Source: CAWUEX02 sp038148375 (GTDB taxonomy: Bacteria > Pseudomonadota > Alphaproteobacteria > Rhodospirillales > Rhodospirillaceae). From it: a stretch of 64,000 nt of DNA. Below, piece by piece: positions 26,549-35,642 of the stretch. Every line of letters begins with the position of its first letter. The stretch's first letter is position 1. The DNA lies in assembly GCA_038148375.1 (NCBI GenBank), contig JAYQVH010000004.1, positions 62,001-126,000 on the forward strand, given 5' to 3'. Under the pieces are notes generated by a model. That model saw only the letters and a program-made list of their open reading frames with translations, did not search any database and was not told the DNA's origin. Position numbers and translations under genes: made by a program.

Positions 26549-27978
26549 GAGGCCATGTCCTGTGGTTGACTGCCGCGGATCTTTGCCAGGTCACCCGGAA
26601 GAGCCTGCGCCCAAGCTGTGATGTTTCCGGCACCGAGGCAGACAACGAGGTCGCCGGGTTCGGCGACGTCGTCGATGACCGCGGCGAGATGCTTCGGCGA
26701 CAGCAGGGCCGTGACTTGAGAATGTCCGTGCGCGTGCAAGCCATTGATGAGCGCATCCCGGTCGAAATTCTCGAGCGGGGCTTCGCCGGCGGGATACACG
26801 TCGGCCACGACCACATGATCGGCATCGTTGAAACAGGTGCAGAACTCTTCGAACAGCGCTTTGAGGCGCGAATAGCGGTGCGGCTGAACGACGGCGATGA
26901 CACGGCCGCGTGCGGCGCTCCGCGCAGCCTTCAAGACCGCGCTGATCTCGACCGGATGATGGCCGTAATCATCGATAACGGTGATGCCGTCGACTTCGCC
27001 GGTCTTGGTGAAGCGCCGTTTGACCCCTGTGAAGCGGGCGAGCCCATCGCGAATGGTCGCGTCGTCGACGCCCAGTTCCGCGGCGACGGCTATCGCACCC
27101 AACGCATTCAAGACGTTGTGGTGGCCAAACATGGGAATCTGAATGTCTTCGATGCGCCGCTCGCCACCGGTGACTCGGTCGGAAATCGCGACGTCGAAGC
27201 GCGCGCCGGATATATCCAGTGTCACGTTCTCGCCGCGTACATTGGCGACGGGGCCAAGACCGTAGGTGACGATCTTGCGATCGGACAGGTGCGGGATCAG
27301 TGCCTGCACTTCCGGGTGGTCAATGCACAGCGTGCCGAAGCCGTAGAAGGGAATAGAATCGACGAACGTGCGGAACGCCGCCTTCAACGCGTCGAAATCA
27401 CCGTAAAAGTCGAGGTGTTCCGGATCGATGTTGGTGACGACGGCAATGGTGGCTGGCAGACGAATGAAGGTGCCGTCGGACTCGTCGGCTTCCACGACCA
27501 TCCAATCGCCGTCGCCAAGACGGGCGTTGGTGCCATAGGCGTTGATGATGCCACCGTTGATCACGGTCGGATCAAGGCTGGCGGCATCAAGTACCGCCGC
27601 GATAAGGGAAGTCGTCGTCGTTTTGCCATGAGTGCCGCCGACGGCAATGGCCCACTTGAGACGCATCAGTTCGGCGAGCATTTCCGCGCGGCGGACCACC
27701 GGCAGCATCGCCTTGCGGGCGGCCATGACTTCCGGATTGTCGGCCTTAACGGCGGACGAGATGACAATCACTCGGGCGTTGCCGAGGTTCTCAGCGCGAT
27801 GCCCCACTTCGACGCGAATGCCAAGCGTGCGGAGGCGATCGACATTGGCGTTTTGGGCAATATCGCTGCCCTGCACGTCGTAGCCGAGGTTATGCATGAC
27901 TTCGGCGATGCCACTCATGCCGATCCCGCCAATGCCGACGAAATGAATGGTACCGATGTCGAGCGGCATCGTGCGCAT
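26545..27978 (-). CDS. murC: UDP-N-acetylmuramate--L-alanine ligase MurC
   Basis: First of the four Mur ligases, adding L-Ala to UDP-MurNAc. The nucleotide-binding start IHFVGIGGIGMSGIAEV, the P-loop GTHGKTTTTSLIA and the C-terminal-domain motif VVQPHRYSRLKAL are all typical of MurC. 477 residues. Its ATG overlaps the murG stop by one base. Confidence 0.98.
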   Translation of the reverse strand: MRTMPLDIGTIHFVGIGGIGMSGIAEVMHNLGYDVQGSDIAQNANVDRLRTLGIRVEVGHRAENLGNARVIVISSAVKADNPEVMAARKAMLPVVRRAEMLAELMRLKWAIAVGGTHGKTTTTSLIAAVLDAASLDPTVINGGIINAYGTNARLGDGDWMVVEADESDGTFIRLPATIAVVTNIDPEHLDFYGDFDALKAAFRTFVDSIPFYGFGTLCIDHPEVQALIPHLSDRKIVTYGLGPVANVRGENVTLDISGARFDVAISDRVTGGERRIEDIQIPMFGHHNVLNALGAIAVAAELGVDDATIRDGLARFTGVKRRFTKTGEVDGITVIDDYGHHPVEISAVLKAARSAARGRVIAVVQPHRYSRLKALFEEFCTCFNDADHVVVADVYPAGEAPLENFDRDALINGLHAHGHSQVTALLSPKHLAAVIDDVAEPGDLVVCLGAGNITAWAQALPGDLAKIRGSQPQDMAS

Positions 27979-29126
27979 CAGGCAACTCCCCGTGCGTCAG
28001 CCGTGCGGTTTTCGCCGGTGTGGCCGTTGCCGCCGTTGACCAAACCCTCAACGACGTCGGCTAGGCGTTCGGCTGCATCGGGAATTGCGAAGTTGCGCGC
28101 CGCGGCAGCGGCGGCAGACAGCGCTCCCGGATCGGCCAGCAACTCGGCCAGGCGGTGCGACAGCGAGTCCGGCGTCAATCGGTCTTGCGCTTCCCACCAG
28201 CCGCCGCCGGCGTTCATGATCGCCTGTGCATTGGCAGTCTGGTGGTCATCCGCAGCGAACGGATAGGGGACATAGATCGCAGGACGTCCTGCATACGCCA
28301 CTTCGCTGACTGTCGATGCGCCCGACCGCACGATCAGCAAGTGCGCAGCGGCAACCAATTCAGGAACGTCATCAAAAAACGGCTGTAGCCGTGCTTTGAC
28401 ACCGCAGTTGGAAAACGCGTGACGGGTCTGATCGACGATTTCACTGCGGCATTGCTGATCAACCTGAATGCGTTTGCGCAGGTCTTCCGGCAAGCGCTTG
28501 ATGGCGCACGGTACAAGGTGACTGAACACCGCCGCGCCCTGACTGCCGCCGAGCACAACGATGCGAATGGGATCTTTGCCGGAGGGGGCAGCGTACGGCT
28601 TGGCCCGCGCCGCACCGAAGCTGGCGCGCACCGGCATTCCCGTGCGGATCGGAGCGACGCCGTCCGGAATCTGACCTGTCGCCTCGAAAGACGTGCACAC
28701 CCGGTCGACTCGTTTCGCGAACAGCCGGTTGGCCCGGCCAATGACGGCGTTTTGTTCGTGCAGGGCGGAGGGCAGGCCGATATGGGTTGCCGCCATCATG
28801 GTCGGTGCGGCGGCATACCCGCCAAAGCCGACAACGGCAGCCGGACGCATTTCCTTGAGCAGGCGCCGGGCCTGAAACACGCCGACGCCGAGCGACAGCG
28901 CGCCGGTGAGACGGCCGATGGCGCCAAAGCCCGCGAGGCCGCGGGCGCTGATTGTGTGATGCTCCAGGTCAGCCAGCGGGCCCGTGCGCGCAGCACCGCG
29001 TTCGTCGGTGATCCACACCGGGGTATGACCGCGTTTGATCAAGGCCTTGGCCAAAGCTTCGGCGGGGAACAAGTGCCCCCCGGTACCGCCGGCGGCAAGA
29101 ACGATTGGAGCTGATGTACTGGTCAT
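27978..29126 (-). CDS. murG: Lipid II synthase MurG
   Basis: Peripheral-membrane GT-B glycosyltransferase that adds GlcNAc to lipid I. The N-terminal glycine loop AAGGTGGHLFPAEALA, the mid-protein VVLGGSQGAAVF and the acceptor-side EQNAVIGRANR match the family. The C-terminal half binds UDP-GlcNAc (RSGASTVSEVAYAGRPAIYVPYP). 382 residues. Its start overlaps the ftsW stop as ATGA. Confidence 0.97.
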   Translation of the reverse strand: MTSTSAPIVLAAGGTGGHLFPAEALAKALIKRGHTPVWITDERGAARTGPLADLEHHTISARGLAGFGAIGRLTGALSLGVGVFQARRLLKEMRPAAVVGFGGYAAAPTMMAATHIGLPSALHEQNAVIGRANRLFAKRVDRVCTSFEATGQIPDGVAPIRTGMPVRASFGAARAKPYAAPSGKDPIRIVVLGGSQGAAVFSHLVPCAIKRLPEDLRKRIQVDQQCRSEIVDQTRHAFSNCGVKARLQPFFDDVPELVAAAHLLIVRSGASTVSEVAYAGRPAIYVPYPFAADDHQTANAQAIMNAGGGWWEAQDRLTPDSLSHRLAELLADPGALSAAAAAARNFAIPDAAERLADVVEGLVNGGNGHTGENRTADARGVA

Positions 29127-30256
29127 GCCTGCAGGCCCTCCGCGTCGCGGCGGCGCCGAGTCAGACCGAGGATCATGCCCATGCCGATGGCCAGGGCGAT
29201 CATCGAGGATCCGCCGTAAGAAATGAATGGAAGCGTCATGCCTTTGGTCGGCATCATGTGAAGACTGGAAGCCATATTGATGATGGCCTGCAGGCCGAAC
29301 TGAGCGGCGAGGCCGCCGACCGCAAGTAAAACGAACAGGTTATCGTCGCGCAGCACCTTGATCATGGCGCGCAGGACGAGGAAGCCGAACAAGGCGACCA
29401 CCAGCAGGCACAGCAGGACGCCGAATTCCTCGCCGGCGACGGCGAAGATGAAATCAGTGTGCGCGTCGGGCAGGAGTTCTTTGACACGGCCCTCGCCGGG
29501 GCCGCGGCCCATGACGCCGCCGTTCTGGAACGCCAGCATGGCTTGCTTCACTTGATACGTGTCGCCGGTCGATGGATCCAAAAAGCGGTCGATACGGCTG
29601 GCGACGTGCGGGAACAGGAAATAGGCGCCGACGAGCGCGCCCAGTCCGGCAAAAGCCAAGATCACAACCCACACGATGGGCAGGCCCGCCATAAAGAACT
29701 GCGCACACCAGACGGACACGACCACCAAAGTCATGCCGACGTCGGGCTGGGCGAGTAGGACCGCGCTGACCGCTAGGAGACAGCCCAAAGCAATCGCGTT
29801 GCCGGGGAAGCCGGGCGTTGTCCGGCTCATCGAGAACATCCACGCCGAGACGACGACCAGGAACGGTTTCACGAACTCCGACGGCTGCACCGACAACGGC
29901 CCTACGCGCAGCCACCGGTGAGCGCCGTTGATTTCTGCGCCGATGAGCAGTGTCGCCACCATCATGATGAAGCTGACGGCTAGCCCTGCGACCGCCATTC
30001 TCCGCGTCCACAGCACCGGCATCAGGGAAATGGCCAGCATCACGGCGACAGCGAGCGGCAGGAACACCGCCTGCTTGCGTACGAAATGATAGGTGTCCGC
30101 ACCGATGCGGCCAGCAGCAGGCGGGCCCGCGGCCATCGTCAGGATCATGCCGATGACGATCAATGTGCCCGCGGCGACGAGCAGCCAGCGGTCGACAGTC
30201 CACCACCACCGGCCGACGACGCTCGTGTCCGTTCTGGCGAAGGCAAAGCTGCTCAT
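29123..30256 (-). CDS. ftsW: Septal peptidoglycan polymerase FtsW (SEDS)
   Basis: SEDS-family glycosyltransferase of the divisome with about ten membrane helices. Conserved loops: AHRWLRVGPLSVQPSEFVKP (around residue 105), LFPHVASRIDRFL, and the C-terminal GMTLPFISYGGSSM. The start at 30256 overlaps the murD stop as ATGA; an ATG six codons upstream lies inside murD. It works with FtsI, encoded in the same cluster. Confidence 0.96.
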   Translation of the reverse strand: MSSFAFARTDTSVVGRWWWTVDRWLLVAAGTLIVIGMILTMAAGPPAAGRIGADTYHFVRKQAVFLPLAVAVMLAISLMPVLWTRRMAVAGLAVSFIMMVATLLIGAEINGAHRWLRVGPLSVQPSEFVKPFLVVVSAWMFSMSRTTPGFPGNAIALGCLLAVSAVLLAQPDVGMTLVVVSVWCAQFFMAGLPIVWVVILAFAGLGALVGAYFLFPHVASRIDRFLDPSTGDTYQVKQAMLAFQNGGVMGRGPGEGRVKELLPDAHTDFIFAVAGEEFGVLLCLLVVALFGFLVLRAMIKVLRDDNLFVLLAVGGLAAQFGLQAIINMASSLHMMPTKGMTLPFISYGGSSMIALAIGMGMILGLTRRRRDAEGLQA

Positions 30257-31641
30257 AGGCGTGCCTCCGGCCATGTCGACTGAACGGCGCGGCGGAACGC
30301 GTCGCCGCGCTCCTCAAAATTTGAGAACATGTCGAAGGACGCGCACGCAGGCGACAACAGAACTGTCGCGTTTGCTATGTCGTCCGCGAGCGCCTGAGAC
30401 CCGGCCGCCGCAACAGCGGCTTCTAGGTTGTCATATGTTGTGTGCGCAACGCCGTGGCGGCGCAATACGTCCGCAAAGTCCGGAACGGCGTCGCCGATTA
30501 GGTAAGCGTGACGGATACGGCCGAACAGCGGCCCGAGAGTTGTAATCCCGCCCGCCTTCGGCACACCGCCGGCAATCCAATAGACGCAGCCATAGCAACG
30601 CAGCGCGTTGCTCGCGGCATCCGCGTTTGTCGCCTTGCTGTCGTTGACAAACGTTACGTTCTTGAATGCACCGACCGTCTCTTGCCTGTGCGCCAGGCCA
30701 GGGAAGGTCCTGAAGGCTTCGGCAATTGTGGTCGCCGGAATATCCAGATCCCGTGCCACTGCATAGGCCGCGGTGGCATTTTGCCAGTTGTGCTGGCCAG
30801 GCAGGGTCGCCAATCCGCGAAGATCAATCTGTTCGCCGCTGCCGAAGGCGTCGTCTTGCAAGAAGCCGTCCTGCACGCCGACTCCGCCGGACACACGTCC
30901 GCCGGACGACATCCGTACAAGGTGCAAGCGTTTCTCGCCCATCAAGTCATCGGCCACGGCTTGGCAATAGGTGTCATCGATGCCGACGACCGCTGTCGCG
31001 CCGTCCGGCTGATGCTCGAGCATCTGCTTTTTCGCGGCGATATAGCCATCTAGTCCGCCGTGCCGGTCCAGGTGGTCCGGCGAGATATTTATCAGTACGG
31101 CCGTCCGGCACGAGAGGTGAGGTGTCAGTTCGGTCTGATAGGACGACAATTCGAGAACGTAGATGCCGTCGGCGTCCAACGGCGCCAAATCGAGAGCCGT
31201 AAATCCGAGGTTGCCGCCGACTTCGATACGTTTCCCCGCCGCTTTTAGGATATGCGCGGTCAGCGCCGTGGTCGTCGATTTGCCATTGGTGCCGGTGATA
31301 CCGACGTACTGGGCGGCCGGCCGCGCTTCCGCCAGCAGGTCGACATCGCAGCGCAATGTGAGTCCCACTGCTTTCGCCTTCTCCGCCAGCGGATGCGGGG
31401 CCGGGTGTGTATGCGGCACACCCGGACTCCAGATCACATCATCCAGCGCTGCAAAATCGCCGCGCGCTGCATCGAAAATGGTGTAGCCGTCTGCCCGTGC
31501 CTGTTCCCGTGCGTCGGTATTGTCATCCCACACCGACACAACCGCCCCCGCGCTCTGCAACGCACGCGCTGCCGATCGCCCGGACTTTCCAAGTCCGACG
31601 ACCAGCGCTGCGCGACCGCGAAGAGCGTGTAGGGAAATCAT
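30253..31641 (-). CDS. murD: UDP-N-acetylmuramoylalanine--D-glutamate ligase MurD
   Basis: Adds D-Glu to the UDP-MurNAc-L-Ala precursor. The P-loop is GITGTNGKSTTTALTAHIL. The central domain has NISPDHLDRHGGLDGYIAAK, and the C-terminal domain has FVNDSKATNADAA followed by WIAGGVPKAGG. 462 residues, normal length. It lies eight bases downstream of mraY. Confidence 0.97.
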   Translation of the reverse strand: MISLHALRGRAALVVGLGKSGRSAARALQSAGAVVSVWDDNTDAREQARADGYTIFDAARGDFAALDDVIWSPGVPHTHPAPHPLAEKAKAVGLTLRCDVDLLAEARPAAQYVGITGTNGKSTTTALTAHILKAAGKRIEVGGNLGFTALDLAPLDADGIYVLELSSYQTELTPHLSCRTAVLINISPDHLDRHGGLDGYIAAKKQMLEHQPDGATAVVGIDDTYCQAVADDLMGEKRLHLVRMSSGGRVSGGVGVQDGFLQDDAFGSGEQIDLRGLATLPGQHNWQNATAAYAVARDLDIPATTIAEAFRTFPGLAHRQETVGAFKNVTFVNDSKATNADAASNALRCYGCVYWIAGGVPKAGGITTLGPLFGRIRHAYLIGDAVPDFADVLRRHGVAHTTYDNLEAAVAAAGSQALADDIANATVLLSPACASFDMFSNFEERGDAFRRAVQSTWPEARL

Positions 31642-31648
31642 CGTACGC

Positions 31649-32734
31649 TCACCTCAGTTTCAAAGTGCTGAGGCCTGCAATCGCGAGAATGCAGGCGATG
31701 ATCCAAAAGCGGATGACGATGGTCGATTCCGCCCATCCCTTCTGCTCGAAGTGATGATGTAGTGGCGCCATGCGGAAGACGCGGCGGCCAGTCAGCTTGA
31801 AGGAGACGACCTGAACGATCACGGAGACTGTCTCCAGCACGAACAGGCCGCCGGTAATGCCGAGGACAATTTCGTGTTTGGTGACAACGGCGACGGCGCC
31901 GAGAGCGCCGCCCATGGCCAGCGAACCGGTGTCGCCCATAAACACCATCGCGGGTGGGGCGTTGAACCACAGGAAGCCAAGACCGGCGCCAATGATCGTC
32001 CCGCAAAACACGGCCAACTCACCTGTTCCGCGGATGAAGTGGACTTGCAGGTAATCGGCAAACACCACATTGCCGATCAGATAAGAGATGGCGAGGAAAA
32101 CACCCGCGCAGATCATGACAGGAACGATGGCGAGTCCATCGAGCCCGTCCGTCAGGTTCACAGCGTTGGATGCGCCGACGATGATGAACGCGGCGAAGGC
32201 GGCGTAAAACCAGCCAAGCTCGATGAGCAGGTCTTTGAAAAACGGCAACGCCAATGCTGTGGGAGCGATGTCCGTTGTCGACATGATGATCCACACCGAG
32301 ACAGCGATGGCGATCGCCGCTTCAAGAATCAGCTTCAGCCGGCCCGGCAGACCGCCGTGATGTTTGCGAGTCACTTTTAGATAATCGTCAGCGAAACCGA
32401 TGGCGCCGAAACCGAGCGTGACCGTCAGCACGGCCCACACGTAGGCATTCGACAGATCCGCCCACAGCAGCGTCGAAACGCCGATGGCCAGAAGCATCAT
32501 CATGCCGCCCATGGTCGGAGTGCCCTGCTTGGTAAGCAGGTGGCTTTCCGGGCCATCCTCACGGATGGGCTGGCCGTTGGTCTGCCTGCTCTTCAGCCAG
32601 CGGATTATCGCAGGTCCGAACAGGAAGGCGATGATCATCGCGGTCAGCACGGCCCCGCCGGTCCGGAAGGTGAGATACCGGAACAGGTTAAATACCGCGA
32701 AGTCGCCAGAAAAATTGGAGAGCCAATATAGCAT
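31649..32734 (-). CDS. mraY: Phospho-MurNAc-pentapeptide transferase MraY
   Basis: Polytopic membrane enzyme that forms lipid I on undecaprenyl phosphate. Signature motifs: GTPTMGGMMML in the N-terminal third, the magnesium-site Asp cluster GFADDYLKVT, NAVNLTDGLDGLAIVP, GDTGSLAMGGALG and the histidine run APLHHHFEQKGW. 361 residues with about ten helices. It sits between murF and murD as in most dcw clusters. Confidence 0.98.
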   Translation of the reverse strand: MLYWLSNFSGDFAVFNLFRYLTFRTGGAVLTAMIIAFLFGPAIIRWLKSRQTNGQPIREDGPESHLLTKQGTPTMGGMMMLLAIGVSTLLWADLSNAYVWAVLTVTLGFGAIGFADDYLKVTRKHHGGLPGRLKLILEAAIAIAVSVWIIMSTTDIAPTALALPFFKDLLIELGWFYAAFAAFIIVGASNAVNLTDGLDGLAIVPVMICAGVFLAISYLIGNVVFADYLQVHFIRGTGELAVFCGTIIGAGLGFLWFNAPPAMVFMGDTGSLAMGGALGAVAVVTKHEIVLGITGGLFVLETVSVIVQVVSFKLTGRRVFRMAPLHHHFEQKGWAESTIVIRFWIIACILAIAGLSTLKLR

Positions 32735-32748
32735 GTGCGATCTCTCCC

Positions 32749-34185
32749 TTATCCGCCGTTTACGACGGACGGTGCGGCGTCAGTCGTTTCTGCGCTGAGG
32801 TGTGTTAGTGCATCGACCACGACAGACATTTTGCTGCCGAAGGAACCTTTGACGGCGACGACATCGCCGGGCCGAACCGCGGCGGTGACTTGGGCCGCAA
32901 TTTCTGTAGATGTTGCTGCGTGTCCGCCGCGCTGCGCGCTCGGTAGAGCATCGTGCAGGTGTTTCATGAGAGGGCCGGCCGTGAACACGAGATCGGCACC
33001 GGCGGCGGGAACGGACACTGACACGTCGCGGTGAAGGTCGGTAGCTGACGCCCCGAGTTCGAGCATGTCGCCGAGGGCGACAATGAGCCGTCCAGTTCTG
33101 GGAACAGTCGCCAAAGCCGACATCATCGCGCCGACGGATGCAGGGCTAGCGTTGTAGCTTTCGTCAACCAGCACGATGGAGCCGCCAGGAATGGCAACGA
33201 CCGAGCGCGCACCGCGTCCGCGCGGAGCGGTCATGTCCGTGAGATCAGCGGCGGCCTGTTCTGAGTCGGCGCCAAGCGCATCGATCGCAGCCAGTACGGC
33301 GAGACTATTCAGCGCCATATGCTTGCCGGACAAACCGATATCAAACACGACGCGGCGGCCGTTGACGTCAGCCGCGATGCGTGTGCCGGACTCAGTTGTC
33401 GACCAGGCGATCAGACGGTAGGCGCAGTCGCGTTCGGTACCAAACGTCACAATGTGTTCCGCACCGGAGGCGCGTGCGGCTGCAAGAAGACGGTCGCGGT
33501 AGGCGTTGTCACCGGGAATGACGGCGGTACCGCCGGCGCTCAATCCTGCGAAGATTTCCGCTTTTGCGTCCGCAATACCCGCTACCGAGTCAAAGAATTC
33601 AAGATGAACCGCTTCAACGGCGGTGATGAGGGCCACGTGCGGCCGTGCGAGGCGCGACAGGGGTTCGATTTCGCCGGCGTGGTTCATGCCTAACTCAATG
33701 ACGGCGTATTCCGTATCCGCCGGCATCCGCGCCAGAGTTAACGGCGCACCCCAGTGGTTGTTGAGATTGCCGAGCGTGGCGTGGCACCGGCCCTGGCGGC
33801 CGAGGACGAGCGCCAACGCTTCTTTCGTTGTCGTCTTGCCAACGCTTCCCGTCACCGCAACGACCCGCCCGTCAATACGTGCGCGTCCCGCGGCCGCTAA
33901 GTCAGTAAGAGCCGCCATGGTGCTGTCGACGGCGATGATCAGCGCGTCATCGATATTCTGGCCCGACAGATCGGCGGATGCGGCGACCATTGCCGCAGCC
34001 GCGCCTTGCGACCGCGCCGCGCCAACGAAAGCATGGCCATCGAACCTCGGACCTTCGAGCGCGATAAACAGATCGCCTTCAACGACGGTGCGGCTATCGA
34101 TCGAAACGCCGTCGACGGCCCATTGCCCGGACGCTTTGCCCCCGGTCGCGGCCGCGATATCGGAACTGGTCCACAGAGCCGTCAT
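32749..34185 (-). CDS. murF: UDP-MurNAc-tripeptide--D-Ala-D-Ala ligase MurF
   Basis: Joins D-Ala-D-Ala (from Ddl) to the UDP-MurNAc tripeptide. The P-loop is VTGSVGKTTTKEALALVL; the adjacent LNNHWGAPLTLARM and the C-terminal VLVDESYNASPAS identify MurF among the Mur ligases. 478 residues. Its ATG overlaps the murE stop as ATGA. Confidence 0.97.
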   Translation of the reverse strand: MTALWTSSDIAAATGGKASGQWAVDGVSIDSRTVVEGDLFIALEGPRFDGHAFVGAARSQGAAAAMVAASADLSGQNIDDALIIAVDSTMAALTDLAAAGRARIDGRVVAVTGSVGKTTTKEALALVLGRQGRCHATLGNLNNHWGAPLTLARMPADTEYAVIELGMNHAGEIEPLSRLARPHVALITAVEAVHLEFFDSVAGIADAKAEIFAGLSAGGTAVIPGDNAYRDRLLAAARASGAEHIVTFGTERDCAYRLIAWSTTESGTRIAADVNGRRVVFDIGLSGKHMALNSLAVLAAIDALGADSEQAAADLTDMTAPRGRGARSVVAIPGGSIVLVDESYNASPASVGAMMSALATVPRTGRLIVALGDMLELGASATDLHRDVSVSVPAAGADLVFTAGPLMKHLHDALPSAQRGGHAATSTEIAAQVTAAVRPGDVVAVKGSFGSKMSVVVDALTHLSAETTDAAPSVVNGG

Positions 34186-35642
34186 GAGGTGCGATCCAAT
34201 TGGCCGATAACCTCGCGTGCGACGGTGCGATCATCGAACGGTAAGACGCGATTACCGACGATCTGGCCGGTTTCATGGCCCTTGCCCGCGATCAACAAAG
34301 TGTCGCCGTCTTTTAAGGACGCGATGGCGGCTTCGATGGCGTCAGCCCGGTCGGCGATCTCGACGGCGTTCGGGCAGCTTTCAAGGATTTGAGACCGGAT
34401 TGACGCCGGATCTTCGGACCGTGGATTGTCGTCGGTGACATAGACGCAGTCCGCGCCGCGCGTGGCGGCATCGCCCATCAATGGGCGCTTTCCTCTATCG
34501 CGATCGCCGCCGGCACCGAAGACAACGACGAGACGGTTTTTTGTGTGCGGACGTAACGCCGATAAAGCTGTTGCGATGGCGTCCGGCGTGTGCGCGTAGT
34601 CAACGAATACGCTCGCGCCGTTGGCTTTCGAGCCGACGTGTTCGAGGCGTCCCGGAACACCGCGCAATTTGGCTAGGGTGCCGACAACCGTATCGACGCT
34701 CACGCCGGTGGCTAGTGCGAGGCCTGCGGCGCAGAGCGCGTTCATCACCTGAAATTGGCCGGCGAGCGGCAGTACGATGCGATGACTTTTGTCCAGCATG
34801 ACAACGTCGACAATCTGACTGTCGTCTTGTGGCGTGACATTGAGCAACTGAATGCAACGGCCGGAGCGGCCATATGTGATGACGCAGGCGCCACGCGCTT
34901 TGCAAATCTCGGAAATCCGCTCGCAATACTCGGAGTCGGCGTTTATGACGGCAACGCCGCCAGGATTCAGCACGTCTGAGAACAACCGCAGTTTCGCGGT
35001 TAGGTAGGCCTCCATAGACCCGTGATAGTCGAGATGATCGCGACTTATGTTCGTGAACGCGGCGGCAGCGATCCGCACGCCATCCAGGCGGAACTGATCG
35101 AGGCCGTGACTTGACGCCTCCATGGCCAGATGATCAACGCCCTGGTTGACCAAGTCGGCCAAGATTTTGTGAAGCGAGACAGGGTCGGGTGTGGTGAGAT
35201 TGCCCGCAACCGCAACAGCGTCAGATGCGACTCCGAGCGTCCCTAGGGTCGCGGCCGTGTGCCCAGCCGCCTGCCAGATCTGACGCACGAAGTGGGCAAC
35301 GGAGGTCTTGCCATTGGTGCCGGTGACAGCCGCGGTGATTTCCGGCTGAACCTTGTAATATTTGGCTGCGAGTTGTGCGAACAGGCGCCGCGGGTTTGCA
35401 TCGGTTATCAGAGGCACGCCGAAGTCTTCGCTGGACGTGCCGTCAGGCGCGAGGATCGCGGACGCGCCTTTTTCGACGGCTTCGGCAATGTACGTACGGC
35501 CGTCGGCTTTCGAGCCGGGAAGGGCAGCGAACAGGAATCCGGGTTCAACAGCGCGCGAGTCTGCGGTGAGGCCGGTGATGTCCAGGTCAGTCAGCTTATG
35601 CATGTCTGTCCCGCTGTCCTCCAGTAAGTCACTCAGGCGCAC
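34182..35642 (-). CDS. murE: UDP-MurNAc-L-Ala-D-Glu--meso-diaminopimelate ligase MurE
   Basis: Adds the third stem-peptide residue. The DNPR motif (TDDNPRSEDPASI) in the C-terminal domain is the signature for meso-diaminopimelate, so a DAP-type wall is expected. The P-loop is GTNGKTSVAHFV. The start is not obvious. I prefer GTG at 35642, which gives the family-like MRLSDLL and overlaps the ftsI stop by 14 bases. GTG at 35648, ATG at 35675 and ATG at 35603 (MHKLTDL, with GGAGG upstream) are alternatives. Confidence 0.94.
   Translation of the reverse strand: MRLSDLLEDSGTDMHKLTDLDITGLTADSRAVEPGFLFAALPGSKADGRTYIAEAVEKGASAILAPDGTSSEDFGVPLITDANPRRLFAQLAAKYYKVQPEITAAVTGTNGKTSVAHFVRQIWQAAGHTAATLGTLGVASDAVAVAGNLTTPDPVSLHKILADLVNQGVDHLAMEASSHGLDQFRLDGVRIAAAAFTNISRDHLDYHGSMEAYLTAKLRLFSDVLNPGGVAVINADSEYCERISEICKARGACVITYGRSGRCIQLLNVTPQDDSQIVDVVMLDKSHRIVLPLAGQFQVMNALCAAGLALATGVSVDTVVGTLAKLRGVPGRLEHVGSKANGASVFVDYAHTPDAIATALSALRPHTKNRLVVVFGAGGDRDRGKRPLMGDAATRGADCVYVTDDNPRSEDPASIRSQILESCPNAVEIADRADAIEAAIASLKDGDTLLIAGKGHETGQIVGNRVLPFDDRTVAREVIGQLDRTS

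Noticed and set aside
26566..28266. 566-codon plus-strand frame across murC
   Set aside because: Antisense shadow of murC, which has all expected motifs.
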